A stretch of 64,000 nt of DNA from Chitinophagaceae bacterium (GTDB lineage: Bacteria > Bacteroidota > Bacteroidia > Chitinophagales > Chitinophagaceae), in the NCBI GenBank assembly GCA_023957155.1, contig JAMLHK010000004.1:124001-188000 (forward strand). The letters are read 5' to 3'. The notes under the pieces are model-generated. The model saw only the letters and a program-made list of their open reading frames with translations. It did not search any database and was not told the origin of the DNA. Shown here one piece after another: positions 16,776 through 25,477 of the stretch (positions are counted from its first letter, which is position 1; every line of letters begins with the position of its first letter). The position numbers and the translations under genes are program-made.

Positions 16776-19031
16776 TTACAACGGAACAGTATGCTCTTCC
16801 CGTCCTGTTTGTTCCAGCTCATGCATAAAAGTTTTGCCCCAGTTCTCAATATCGTAATGGGTTACCTGCTCAAACAGGCGCTGCATACGCAGCTTCTTTT
16901 CAGCTTCATCTAACGACAGGGCCTGTTCCAGCCCCTGCACCAGGTCTTTAATATCATAAGGGTTGGTGCGGATAGCATAAGAAAGCTCCACCGATGCACC
17001 GGCAAATTCGGATATCACCAGCACGCCATCCGGCGCCGGCTTCAGCCCCTGCACCCCAATGTATTCTTTGGCCACCAGGTTCAGCCCGTCACGCAGCGGC
17101 GTGATCCATGCCACATCGGCAACAGCATAATAAGTAACCACTTCTTCAAAAGGCACTGATCTGAAAAAGAAATGAATAGGCACCCAGTCTAAGCGGGCGA
17201 ATTTGCCGTTGATCTTACCGATGGCCTGCTCCAGCTCAGTCAGTATCTTATCATACACCTTCATGCCCGAAGCAGGTGGCGTACAAATATTGATGAGCTC
17301 AACCTTGCCATGCAGCTGGGGGTTGCGTTCCAGGAAGGTTTGAAAAGCATTAATTTTTTCAAGCGGGCCCTTTACATAATCCAGCCGCTCTACCGATAAA
17401 ATGATCTTCTTGCCCTCCGTTTGTTTTTGCATCTTTTGTATCCGTTCCTGTGTGGAAGGCTGCGCAAAGATCTCCCGGATATTTTTCATGTTAATCCCTA
17501 CAGGATGAGCGCCCAGCCGTATGATCCTGCCGCCCGCATCTATTTCTCTCGTCATCCTGTCTACGCCCAGCGCACAGCTGTACGTCAGGAACCTGTCGGC
17601 GCACGATTGTGCAGAACGGATATTAACCGGCGTATGGCTTTTTACCACATCCACGAAATTTTCAACGTAGCGTGGAATATGAAAACCAATATAATCGCAT
17701 TGCAGCATGCTACCAATAATTTCCCGCCGCCAGGGGATAATGTTGAAGATATCGGCCGGCGGAAAAGCCGTATGGTGGAAGAACCCGATCTTAACGTCCG
17801 GTCTTAACTGTCTTAATATTCCCGGAACCATCCAGAGGTTGTACTCATGTATCCATACTGTTGCATTCCGGTCGGCTTCTGCAGCCGCCCTTTCGGCAAA
17901 CAAACGGTTTACCTTTACATACTGCTCCCATTGTTCATGATTGAATCTTACCTTGTCGGCAAAAGAAAATATGACCGGCCAAAAGGCTTCCTTGGAAAAC
18001 AACTTGTAAAAAACATCAATTTCTTTTTTGGTAAGCGCAATACCGGACGCAATAAGGTTAGGGTATTTATTCTCATCAATATACCGGTCAGTCTGTACCT
18101 TGCCTTTGTTACGCACTTCCTCCCAGGCGATCCATGCCCCCGTACGTCCATCGCTGAAAAAGCCCAGCAGTGAAGGGATAATACCATTCGGACTTTTAGG
18201 CGATACTTTCTTTTCCGTTCCGTCTATTTCTTTCATCTCATAGGGAAACCGGTGATACATTACCAGCAACTGCGTATCACCCTGCGCCTCACTGGTAACT
18301 GTGCCTGCCCCGTTGCTCACATAACTGCTGAACTCCGGAAAATACTTCAAAGATTCCAGTATGCCTCCCGCTCCCTGCGATCTTGCCTGCAATACATTGG
18401 GCATACCGTTGGTATATGCTATAAGCGCCTGTTCCGCTTCACCCACAACCACGCCCTTATATTCCGTATCATATAAAGAGCGGTCATTCAATGTGTCGCC
18501 TGCCACCAGTATATCTTCCGAAGAAAAATGCATGAGCTTTACCAGCCGCTTCAGCGTGGATCCTTTATTGATGTTTTTGGGAAGAATGTCAAGAAATTTT
18601 CCTGCAGACAACAACACGTCAAGGTTCATTTCGGCGGCTATCTTTTTTACCGCTTCAATGTCCGTACGCTCATCATAAAAAAAAGAGCAGCGGCGTTGCT
18701 GCGACACCGGCTGCAGCCGGAGTCCTTTTATTTTACGCATTCTTTTTTGTATAGCAAGCGCACCGGGCCACCGGCGCTCAATTTCCGACTGTATCGGTTG
18801 AACCGGCTCTAAGGTTTGTCCATTCAGCACCGTAGCCCCCACATCACAAATAATATAGTCAGGATCGGGAATAACCGGATTATCCAGCAGGGGCATCACA
18901 CTTTCAATACCACGACCGGTAACAAACAACAGACGTATTTTTTCCTGTTCGCGTATTAAACGATATAATTTTAAACGGTCGGCCTGCCGTCCGCCCAGGA
19001 ATGTACCGTCAAGATCAGTAGCTAATAACAT
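16776..19031 (-). CDS. HAD phosphatase-GT20 fusion, probable glucosylglycerol-phosphate synthase/phosphatase
   Basis: A 751-aa two-domain enzyme. Residues 1-260 form a HAD phosphatase of the sucrose-phosphatase type: motif I LATDLDGTFLGG (Asp6, Asp8) and motif IV VAGDTLNDRSLYD (Asp179, Asp183). Residues 265-740 form a GT20 glycosyltransferase with FFHHTAFPPADIFNIIPWR, GFHIPRYVENFV, VERLDYVKGP and LRDGLNLVAKEY. The phosphatase-first order and the FFHHTxFP...GFHIPRYVENFV text match bacterial GgpPS enzymes, which make the osmolyte glucosylglycerol from ADP-glucose and glycerol 3-phosphate, rather than OtsA/OtsB trehalose enzymes (synthase first). ATG 19031 replaces an in-frame TTG two codons upstream. 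Specificity is inferred. Confidence 0.8.
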   Translation of the reverse strand: MLLATDLDGTFLGGRQADRLKLYRLIREQEKIRLLFVTGRGIESVMPLLDNPVIPDPDYIICDVGATVLNGQTLEPVQPIQSEIERRWPGALAIQKRMRKIKGLRLQPVSQQRRCSFFYDERTDIEAVKKIAAEMNLDVLLSAGKFLDILPKNINKGSTLKRLVKLMHFSSEDILVAGDTLNDRSLYDTEYKGVVVGEAEQALIAYTNGMPNVLQARSQGAGGILESLKYFPEFSSYVSNGAGTVTSEAQGDTQLLVMYHRFPYEMKEIDGTEKKVSPKSPNGIIPSLLGFFSDGRTGAWIAWEEVRNKGKVQTDRYIDENKYPNLIASGIALTKKEIDVFYKLFSKEAFWPVIFSFADKVRFNHEQWEQYVKVNRLFAERAAAEADRNATVWIHEYNLWMVPGILRQLRPDVKIGFFHHTAFPPADIFNIIPWRREIIGSMLQCDYIGFHIPRYVENFVDVVKSHTPVNIRSAQSCADRFLTYSCALGVDRMTREIDAGGRIIRLGAHPVGINMKNIREIFAQPSTQERIQKMQKQTEGKKIILSVERLDYVKGPLEKINAFQTFLERNPQLHGKVELINICTPPASGMKVYDKILTELEQAIGKINGKFARLDWVPIHFFFRSVPFEEVVTYYAVADVAWITPLRDGLNLVAKEYIGVQGLKPAPDGVLVISEFAGASVELSYAIRTNPYDIKDLVQGLEQALSLDEAEKKLRMQRLFEQVTHYDIENWGKTFMHELEQTGREEHTVPL

Positions 19032-19458
19032 AAACAAAATTTGTGTTCTTCCGTTATAAAAAGAACCATTAAAAAATCAATATAAAAAGATGACCTCCTG
19101 TTGTGGCAACAAGAAGCACGCTGTTTTACTATTGTTTTAATTATTTCCGCCCGGATAGTGGGCGAAGACCAGTTTAATTTTCCCAAACACTAACACGCTG
19201 AACGCGGATGATAGAACATACGTCTGGGCAAAGCTTGCAGCGCAAAGATAGAAAAAATTCCCCGCCAGTCATAAACAAAGTTATATCCTCTTATAACGCA
19301 TATATAGATGACATATAATTAACAGGAAAGCGGCGCTGAATATGAAGAGGTACTACATCAGATGGATCGAAACGGGTGGGCTACAGTAACCCGGTATGGA
19401 TTGCTTTTACAGCCGCAGCGCTAAAGCTCCGCTATAATGAAAAACACGAAAGTCAACC
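19032..19458. other. 427-bp gap, nothing recognised
   Basis: Both flanking genes are on the minus strand, so this contains the ggpPS-like gene's promoter and the 3' end of the small CxxC gene. I see no coding frame, only a short dyad (TGTTG-TGG-CAACA near 19098-19110) and A+T-rich stretches (TTATATCCTCTTATAAC near 19281-19297). No TAnnTTTG box stands out near 19031. Confidence 0.4.
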
Positions 19459-19689
19459 TTATTTATCCTTTACCGATTTATTATGCTGCTTCCAAACCCG
19501 GTAGCCTATAAAACCTATTACCACGTAAGGAGTAGCCATCAGGTACAGGATACCCGCATTTAATCCTTTGGCAGGCTTTTCTCCCATTTGCTGTACGGTT
19601 TTAGTACATATAGAACACTGGGCGGAAACGGAAGCCGCACCCAGCATCATAAAAACCACACCCAGCAAAACAACCGTCATCTTTTTCAT
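19459..19689 (-). CDS. Small membrane protein with CxxC motif
   Basis: A 76-aa protein: signal peptide MKKMTVVLLGVVFMMLGAASVSAQ, then CSICTKTVQQMGEKPAKGLN with a C-x-x-C pair, then one membrane helix (ILYLMATPYVVIGFIGYRVW) and a basic tail. This arrangement is widespread in Bacteroidota as an unnamed protein; the CxxC just after the cleavage site suggests a metal or redox role at the outer face of the inner membrane. An upstream extension to 19893 has no homology character and overlaps the nadE promoter, so ATG 19689 is used. It is divergent from nadE. Confidence 0.75.
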   Translation of the reverse strand: MKKMTVVLLGVVFMMLGAASVSAQCSICTKTVQQMGEKPAKGLNAGILYLMATPYVVIGFIGYRVWKQHNKSVKDK

Positions 19690-19874
19690 TGTGTTCAATT
19701 GTTGATGGAACAGCAAAGGTACAACCAAAGCGGCGTGTTCCCAAACGATAAAGCCCCGGCAGTATATTCTATTCCTGTTTATCACCAAATACCAGTTTCT
19801 GCCACAAAGGATTTTGTCCCGTATAGACCGGATACTATGGGAATACAAGGGTTTATGGCAAAAATTAATAATTT

Positions 19875-19904
19875 TTGTACCCGTTGATACCACCGTTAAA
19901 TTTG
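19875..19904 (+). promoter_or_regulatory. Consensus Bacteroidota promoter of nadE
   Basis: TTG at 19875-19877, then exactly 19 nt, then TAAATTTG at 19897-19904: a full match to the Bacteroidota -33/-7 consensus (TTG-N19-TAnnTTTG). The box ends 5 nt before the nadE ATG at 19910, so the mRNA should be leaderless or nearly so. Confidence 0.7.
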
Positions 19905-19909
19905 CAGGT

Positions 19910-21637
19910 ATGAGGATAGCACTGGCACAGCAAAATTACCATATCGGCAATTTTGAAAGCAACACAAAAAAGATCATATCGGCCATAGAACAGGCAAAAA
20001 AAGAGGGAGCCGGGCTGGTTGTTTTTTCTGAACTCAGCGTATGCGGTTATCCTCCGCGCGATTTCCTGGAGTTTGATGATTTTATTAACCAGTGCTATGC
20101 GTCAATAGATGCCATCAAACAACATACGGAAAACATCGGTGTCATTATAGGCGCCCCTCAAAAAAACTTAGACGCTCCCGGGAAAACATTTTTCAACACA
20201 GCCTGGTTATTGTATAACGGGGAAATAGCAGGCGTATCACACAAGACGCTTTTGCCCACCTACGATGTATTTGATGAAAACCGCTATTTTGAACCTGCAT
20301 TTGAGTGGAATATTATTCCCTTCAAAGGTCATCGCATTGCGCTTACCATTTGTGAAGACATCTGGAACCTCGGCAATAATCCTTTATACCGCGTTTGCCC
20401 CATGGATATGCTGGTGAAGCAGCAGCCTGATCTTATGATCAATATCTCGGCGTCTCCTTTTGATTACGACCATGATGAGGACCGGAAAGAAGTGGTAAAA
20501 GCCAATGTGTTCAAATACGGCTTACCGTTAGTGTATTGCAATGCTGTGGGTTCGCAAACGGAAATCGTATTCGATGGCGGAAGCCTCGTATACGATGCAA
20601 GGGGTGATCTGCTGAAAGAACTGGCATATTTTGAGGAAGATTTTTGTGTGATGGACATTGCGGTAAGCAGCTCCCGTCACGAACAAAGTCCGTTACACAG
20701 CCAGCCCGCCGTTATCTCAGGAGCAACGGACAAAGAAATGCGGGTTGCCAAAATCAACGACCCGGACAAGGTGATTGACTTCCTTACCGATACTCATAAT
20801 ATCCGGCAAATACACCAGGCGCTGATACTGGGCATACGGGATTATTTCAGTAAAATGGCATTCTCTAAAGCCATACTGGGTAGCAGTGGCGGCATAGACA
20901 GCGCAGTGGCGCTGGCATTAGCTTGTGAGGCCCTGGGTCCGGAAAATGTTCGTGCCGTTTTAATGCCCTCCCCGTTCTCTACCGGGCACTCGGTACAGGA
21001 TGCCGAACAACTCAGTCAAACCTTAGGCAATCCTTATGATATCATACCCATAGAAACCGTTTACAACAGTTTTCTTACTACCCTGAAGCCGTTATTTAAA
21101 GACCTGCCATTCAGCGTTGCAGAAGAGAATATTCAAAGTCGCTCACGCGGAAATCTTTTAATGGCCATCGCCAATAAGTTCGGCTATATTTTACTGAACA
21201 CTTCTAATAAAAGTGAGCTGGCAACGGGCTACGGTACCTTATACGGCGACATGGCAGGCGGATTAAGCGTATTGGGTGATATATATAAAATGCAGGTATA
21301 CGCCCTGGCAAAATACATCAACCGGGATAAAGAGATCATCCCGATGCATATCATTACCAAACCGCCATCGGCAGAATTACGCCCCAACCAGAAAGACAGC
21401 GACAGCCTGCCTGACTATAGCCTGTTAGATAAAGTATTGTACCAGTACATAGAAAAAAGACAGGGTCCGAAGGAGATCATAGCTATGGGTATTGACGCCA
21501 CATTGGTAAACAGGATACTACGGCTTGTAAATATGAACGAATACAAACGCAACCAGTTTTGCCCGGTTATCCGTGTCAGCTCCAAGGCATTCGGCGTGGG
21601 AAGAAGAATGCCTATCGTAGGAAAATATTTAAGCTGA
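19910..21637 (+). CDS. nadE: Glutamine-dependent NAD+ synthetase
   Basis: Converts nicotinate adenine dinucleotide to NAD+, using ammonia released from glutamine. The N-terminal nitrilase-type amidase (1-255) has the Glu41 (FSELSV), Lys112 (SHKTLLP) and Cys148 (TICEDIW) triad. The C-terminal synthetase domain (about 285-575) has the PP-loop SSGGIDSAVA at 325-334 and the KSELATGYGTLYGDMAGG segment near 452-470. ATG 19910 gives the usual MRIALAQQNYHIG opening; the ORF upstream of it lies over the promoter. Gene order nadE-asnB is codirectional with 51 bp between, two ammonia-channelling enzymes in a row. Confidence 0.96.
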   Translation: MRIALAQQNYHIGNFESNTKKIISAIEQAKKEGAGLVVFSELSVCGYPPRDFLEFDDFINQCYASIDAIKQHTENIGVIIGAPQKNLDAPGKTFFNTAWLLYNGEIAGVSHKTLLPTYDVFDENRYFEPAFEWNIIPFKGHRIALTICEDIWNLGNNPLYRVCPMDMLVKQQPDLMINISASPFDYDHDEDRKEVVKANVFKYGLPLVYCNAVGSQTEIVFDGGSLVYDARGDLLKELAYFEEDFCVMDIAVSSSRHEQSPLHSQPAVISGATDKEMRVAKINDPDKVIDFLTDTHNIRQIHQALILGIRDYFSKMAFSKAILGSSGGIDSAVALALACEALGPENVRAVLMPSPFSTGHSVQDAEQLSQTLGNPYDIIPIETVYNSFLTTLKPLFKDLPFSVAEENIQSRSRGNLLMAIANKFGYILLNTSNKSELATGYGTLYGDMAGGLSVLGDIYKMQVYALAKYINRDKEIIPMHIITKPPSAELRPNQKDSDSLPDYSLLDKVLYQYIEKRQGPKEIIAMGIDATLVNRILRLVNMNEYKRNQFCPVIRVSSKAFGVGRRMPIVGKYLS

Positions 21638-21688
21638 ATTACCTGAAAAATTCGGATTTACTTTAAAGATGTTCGATATTTACCTCTC

Positions 21689-23575
21689 ATGTGCGGCATC
21701 GCCGGTATTATATCATCCAACCCTGATCTGATCAGTACTACACGCCTTCAAAAGATGGCAGGCGCCCTGGTACACCGGGGTCCGGACGGCGAAGGACTCT
21801 GGATAAATGAAAAGCATACGGCAGGGTTTGCCCACCGGCGATTATCAATCATTGATTTAAGCGATGCTGCGGCTCAGCCCATGTGCTATTCACCCCAGGG
21901 TTATTCGTCATCCACCCCACGATATACCATAACGTATAACGGATGTATCTATAATTATCCCGAAATAAAAAACACCCTGAAATCCAGGGGATATGCTTTT
22001 CGCACCAGCTCAGATACGGAAGTAATCCTGGCTGCATACGAATGCTATAAAGAAAACTGCCTGCAGCATTTTGACGGAATGTTCTCTTTTGCTATCTGGG
22101 ATGAAGCAACGCAGACACTCTTTGCAGCACGAGACCGGTTTGGCGAAAAACCTTTCTTTTATACTTTTAATATAACCGATACCAGCTTTTATTTTGCAAG
22201 TGAAATGAAAGCGCTGTGGGCTGCAGGAATAGAGAAAAATACAGACAAGGAAGCATTACTCTATTATATAGGATTAGGCCTTACCCGGTTCCCGGCAGAA
22301 AAACATCGTACATTCTATCATGAAATTTTATCGCTTCCTCCTGCACATTATATAAAATGGCATATCACAGACCCGCATATAAAAGTTTGCCGCTACTGGG
22401 ACATTGATAAAAACAACATAACCAACCGTACCGCAACAGAAGCGGTGGAAATATTCCGGTCGCTTTTTTTTAGCTCCGTAAAAAGACGGCTAAGAAGTGA
22501 TGTACCTGTTGGATCGAGCCTGAGCGGGGGCTTAGACAGCGCATCTATAGCAGCGGCTATGCACCGGCTGTCGCCGGGGAACAGGCATACTGCCTCTTTC
22601 TCCGCTGTTTTTCCGGGTTTTGAAAAAGATGAATCGGCTTATATGCAACAAGTAGTATCTGCATTCGGATCAGATCATTTCACGGTGTCTCCTACCCATT
22701 CCGACCTGGTTGATGCATTGGAAAAACTGTGCTATTACCACGAGAAGCCGATTGGCTCGTCCAGTGTTTTTGTTCAGTATGCTGTACACCGGCTGGCAAA
22801 GCAGCAGGGCATTAAAGTGCTGTTAGACGGACAGGGTGCAGATGAAATCATGGGCGGATACCTGAAATATATACACTGGTGGCTGCAGGAGATGATCCGG
22901 CATGGGAAATGGAAGCAATTCAACAGGGAGAAAAAACAATTAAAGCATAATGAAACCGAATTTGTATGGGACTATAAAAATTATGTAGCCGCCTTTATGC
23001 CGGAACTTACCAGGCGGCTGCTCCGGAAGAGAGAAAGCAAAAGACTCAGCACGAATACAGAAATTGATCCGGGGTTTTTACAGGCGTACAGCAAAGGGAT
23101 CATTTCCTATAAACCCTATATCACCAGACTGAACGACATGCTGTACTATAATACGATGGAAAACGGGCTGGATGAACTACTGGATTATGCAGACCGTAAT
23201 TCCATGTCGCAGGGTATAGAACTCCGTTTGCCCTTTTTGAATCACGAATTAGTATCCTTCTTATTTTCCTTACCCGGCAATTACAAAATACAGGAAGGCT
23301 ATACCAAATGGATCCTCAGGGAGACGATGAAAGAGGAATTACCTGCAACCATTACCTGGAGAAAAGATAAAATCGGCTTTGAACCTCCCCAGCAACACTG
23401 GATGGAACAAGCCTCAATACAGGAACTCATCCATGATGCCCGGCAAAAACTTACGGCTGCAGGCATACTCAGGAAATCTGTTTTAAAAACACCGGTTCGT
23501 CCGGAGGCTGCCTACGCACGGGAAAATAAGGACTGGCACTATCTTATAGCGGCAACTTTACTCCGCGTGTTATAA
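21689..23575 (+). CDS. asnB: Asparagine synthetase B (glutamine-hydrolysing)
   Basis: A class II amidotransferase that forms asparagine (or amidates a related substrate) from aspartate, glutamine and ATP. Cys2 of MCGIAGI is the glutaminase nucleophile, exposed after removal of Met1; RHRR-like AHRRLSIIDLS and the SGGLDSASIA PP-loop (279-288) follow. An oddity: the normal NGEIYNY motif reads NGCIYNY (Cys86 in place of Glu). The synthetase half ends with NRDRNSMSQGIELRLPFLNHELV-like text, normal for AsnB. At 628 aa the size is typical of the asn_synth_AEB group (TIGR01536), some members of which act in surface polysaccharide clusters; none is adjacent here. Confidence 0.92.
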   Translation: MCGIAGIISSNPDLISTTRLQKMAGALVHRGPDGEGLWINEKHTAGFAHRRLSIIDLSDAAAQPMCYSPQGYSSSTPRYTITYNGCIYNYPEIKNTLKSRGYAFRTSSDTEVILAAYECYKENCLQHFDGMFSFAIWDEATQTLFAARDRFGEKPFFYTFNITDTSFYFASEMKALWAAGIEKNTDKEALLYYIGLGLTRFPAEKHRTFYHEILSLPPAHYIKWHITDPHIKVCRYWDIDKNNITNRTATEAVEIFRSLFFSSVKRRLRSDVPVGSSLSGGLDSASIAAAMHRLSPGNRHTASFSAVFPGFEKDESAYMQQVVSAFGSDHFTVSPTHSDLVDALEKLCYYHEKPIGSSSVFVQYAVHRLAKQQGIKVLLDGQGADEIMGGYLKYIHWWLQEMIRHGKWKQFNREKKQLKHNETEFVWDYKNYVAAFMPELTRRLLRKRESKRLSTNTEIDPGFLQAYSKGIISYKPYITRLNDMLYYNTMENGLDELLDYADRNSMSQGIELRLPFLNHELVSFLFSLPGNYKIQEGYTKWILRETMKEELPATITWRKDKIGFEPPQQHWMEQASIQELIHDARQKLTAAGILRKSVLKTPVRPEAAYARENKDWHYLIAATLLRVL

Positions 23576-23588
23576 TGCAGCTTTGCTT

Positions 23589-24032
23589 TTACTTTTGCTT
23601 TTTCAGGACTTCATATTCCTCCCCGTTTCCGTAAACATCCACCTTGATCGTATACCAGTAATTATCATCCTCCATTTTTATAAAATAAACCGTCCGGTCG
23701 CCGGAAGAAATTTCAGTAACCCCAAAGAATTTCTTACCGGTATACTTTTTCCTGACTCCCGATAATACATTTACCGGTAACAGGGAAGGATCGTAAAACC
23801 GCATGGAGCCGGTGATCTTACCATTCTTGTTATAATATACAATAAACTTTACGCCAAGCCGGGTAAACCGAACGGAAGTCTGGTCATTCGTTTCATACCA
23901 GGTTACGTTTTCAGCTTCACTAAAAGTTTCACGAAAGGCCTGAAGCACTTTTTCTGTAATAGGCGGCGGCGTATGAGCAAAAGCTCCCGCAGAGATCAGG
24001 GCAACAAAGCCCAAAGCAACAATCTTTTTCAT
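23589..24032 (-). CDS. PepSY-like secreted protein
   Basis: A 147-aa exported protein with signal peptide MKKIVALGFVALISAGAFAH. Two PepSY-like half-modules are visible: VLQAFRETFSEAENVTWYETNDQTSVRF and NVLSGVRKKYTGKKFFGVTEISSGDRTVYFIKM. It is the third PepSY-like protein in the window but, unlike the pair at 10.8-11.7 kb, has no kinase beside it. ATG 24032 is preferred to the upstream ATG 24098, because it puts the signal peptide at the terminus. It converges on asnB with 13 bp between stops. Confidence 0.85.
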   Translation of the reverse strand: MKKIVALGFVALISAGAFAHTPPPITEKVLQAFRETFSEAENVTWYETNDQTSVRFTRLGVKFIVYYNKNGKITGSMRFYDPSLLPVNVLSGVRKKYTGKKFFGVTEISSGDRTVYFIKMEDDNYWYTIKVDVYGNGEEYEVLKKQK

Positions 24033-24334
24033 TTCATAACAGTTTTTCTGAATAATTAAAATCAAACCACAGGTCAAAAATAACAGTCCATTATTCATCT
24101 GAAAGTGATACTACACCAACGGGAACTTCAGGATAAGATGGTATTTGCATAAGCATATTCGTCATTACCACTATTGACCTATGACTACCTCAAAATGCCT
24201 TACTATAAAGCGTTTAAACAAAGCCTCACTTTGTTACAGCAGCCGGGTTAACATTGTGTTAAACTGGAAATACGGAAAAAAAGAAGTTCGGTTGAAACTG
24301 GTTTCATTTCCGCATCTTTGCGTTTTTATTCAAT
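24033..24334. other. 302-bp divergent intergenic region
   Basis: Lies between the divergent PepSY-like gene and the cystathionine gamma-synthase-like gene. It holds the metB-side promoter described separately; a 90-codon frame that starts at 24181 runs through that promoter into the gene in another frame and is not credible. No RNA motif such as a SAM riboswitch was recognised, although the gene's pathway would make one plausible. Confidence 0.45.
24292..24320 (+). promoter_or_regulatory. Promoter of the cystathionine gamma-synthase gene
   Basis: TTG at 24292-24294, 18 nt, then CATCTTTG at 24313-24320, one base off TAnnTTTG. The ATG follows after 14 nt. Both elements and near-ideal spacing support the call. 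Confidence 0.55.
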
Positions 24335-25474
24335 ATGAAAGCAGCTACCAAGTTCATACATGCGGGTGTACATCCCGATCCTTCTACCGGTGCAATTATG
24401 ACACCCATTTTTCAAACCTCCACGTTTGTACAGGAAGGCCCCGGGAAACATAAAGGATATGAATATGCCCGTACACAAAACCCTACCCGCACACAATTGC
24501 AAAATGCACTGGCGGCAGCAGAAAACGGGAAATATGGTATCAGTTTTAGCAGCGGACTTGCAGCAACCGATACCCTGATGAAGCTTTTTAAGCCGGGCGA
24601 TGAAATTATCAGTACCAACGACCTGTACGGCGGAACCTACAGGCTGATGAGAAAAGTGTGGGAAGCCTATGGCTTAAAATTCCGTTTTATTGATATGAGC
24701 CATGCAGACAATATCAGTAAATACCTTACTCCCGCTACCCGGCTGATCTGGGTAGAAACCCCCACCAATCCCCTCATACGGATCATTGATATTAAAGCCT
24801 GTGCGGCTGTTGCCAGGAAGACAGGCGCCTTGCTGGCGGTAGATAACACTTTTGCATCCCCCTACCTCCAGAACCCGCTTGATCTTGGAGCTGATATGGT
24901 TATGCACTCTGCTACCAAATATATTGGCGGACACAGCGATGTGGTACATGGGTGTATTATCACCAATAATAAAGAAATAGCAGACCGGCTTTATTTTTTA
25001 CAAAATGCCTGTGGCGCAGTACCCGGTCCGCAGGACTGTTTTCTTTTGTTGCGGGGATTAAAAACATTGCACGTGCGCATGCAGCGGCATTGCGAAAACG
25101 GGGAGCAGATCGCACATTTCCTACGCCGGCATCCCAAAGTAGATAAGGTACACTGGTGCGGATTTGAAGATCATCCCGGTTACGAGATCGCTAAAACACA
25201 AATGAACGGTTTTGGCGGTATGCTCAGCTTTGAGCTGAAAGATAATACGCTGGCCGCAGCAGAGAAAGTATTATCATCTACAAAGCTTTTTTCCTGTGCC
25301 GAATCATTAGGTGGCGTGGAATCCCTTATTGGTCACCCGGCGAGCATGACACACGCGTCCATTCCCCGCGAGGAAAGAATAGCTAACGGGCTGGTAGATT
25401 CCCTGATCCGCCTGAGCGTAGGTATTGAAGATGCGGAAGACCTGAAAGCTGATCTGGATCAGGCATTAGAATAA
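24335..25474 (+). CDS. metB: Cystathionine gamma-synthase / trans-sulfuration PLP enzyme
   Basis: A 379-aa Cys/Met-metabolism PLP enzyme. The PLP lysine is Lys195 in HSATKYIGGHSDV; YEYARTQNPTR (residues 42-52) and the C-terminal SLGGVESLIGHPASMTHASI are family hallmarks. Cystathionine gamma-synthase (MetB) and gamma-lyase (MetC/CTH-like) cannot be separated reliably by eye; the Bacteroidota proteins of this form are annotated either way. It would make cystathionine from O-acyl-homoserine and cysteine, or cleave it. The TIGR02757 gene follows after 3 bp, and then two more genes, so it is the first gene of a short operon. Confidence 0.88.
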   Translation: MKAATKFIHAGVHPDPSTGAIMTPIFQTSTFVQEGPGKHKGYEYARTQNPTRTQLQNALAAAENGKYGISFSSGLAATDTLMKLFKPGDEIISTNDLYGGTYRLMRKVWEAYGLKFRFIDMSHADNISKYLTPATRLIWVETPTNPLIRIIDIKACAAVARKTGALLAVDNTFASPYLQNPLDLGADMVMHSATKYIGGHSDVVHGCIITNNKEIADRLYFLQNACGAVPGPQDCFLLLRGLKTLHVRMQRHCENGEQIAHFLRRHPKVDKVHWCGFEDHPGYEIAKTQMNGFGGMLSFELKDNTLAAAEKVLSSTKLFSCAESLGGVESLIGHPASMTHASIPREERIANGLVDSLIRLSVGIEDAEDLKADLDQALE

Positions 25475-25477
25475 GGT

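Noticed and set aside
24181-24453. 90-codon plus-strand frame before the cystathionine gamma-synthase gene
   Set aside because: It covers the gene's promoter and overlaps its first codons out of frame.
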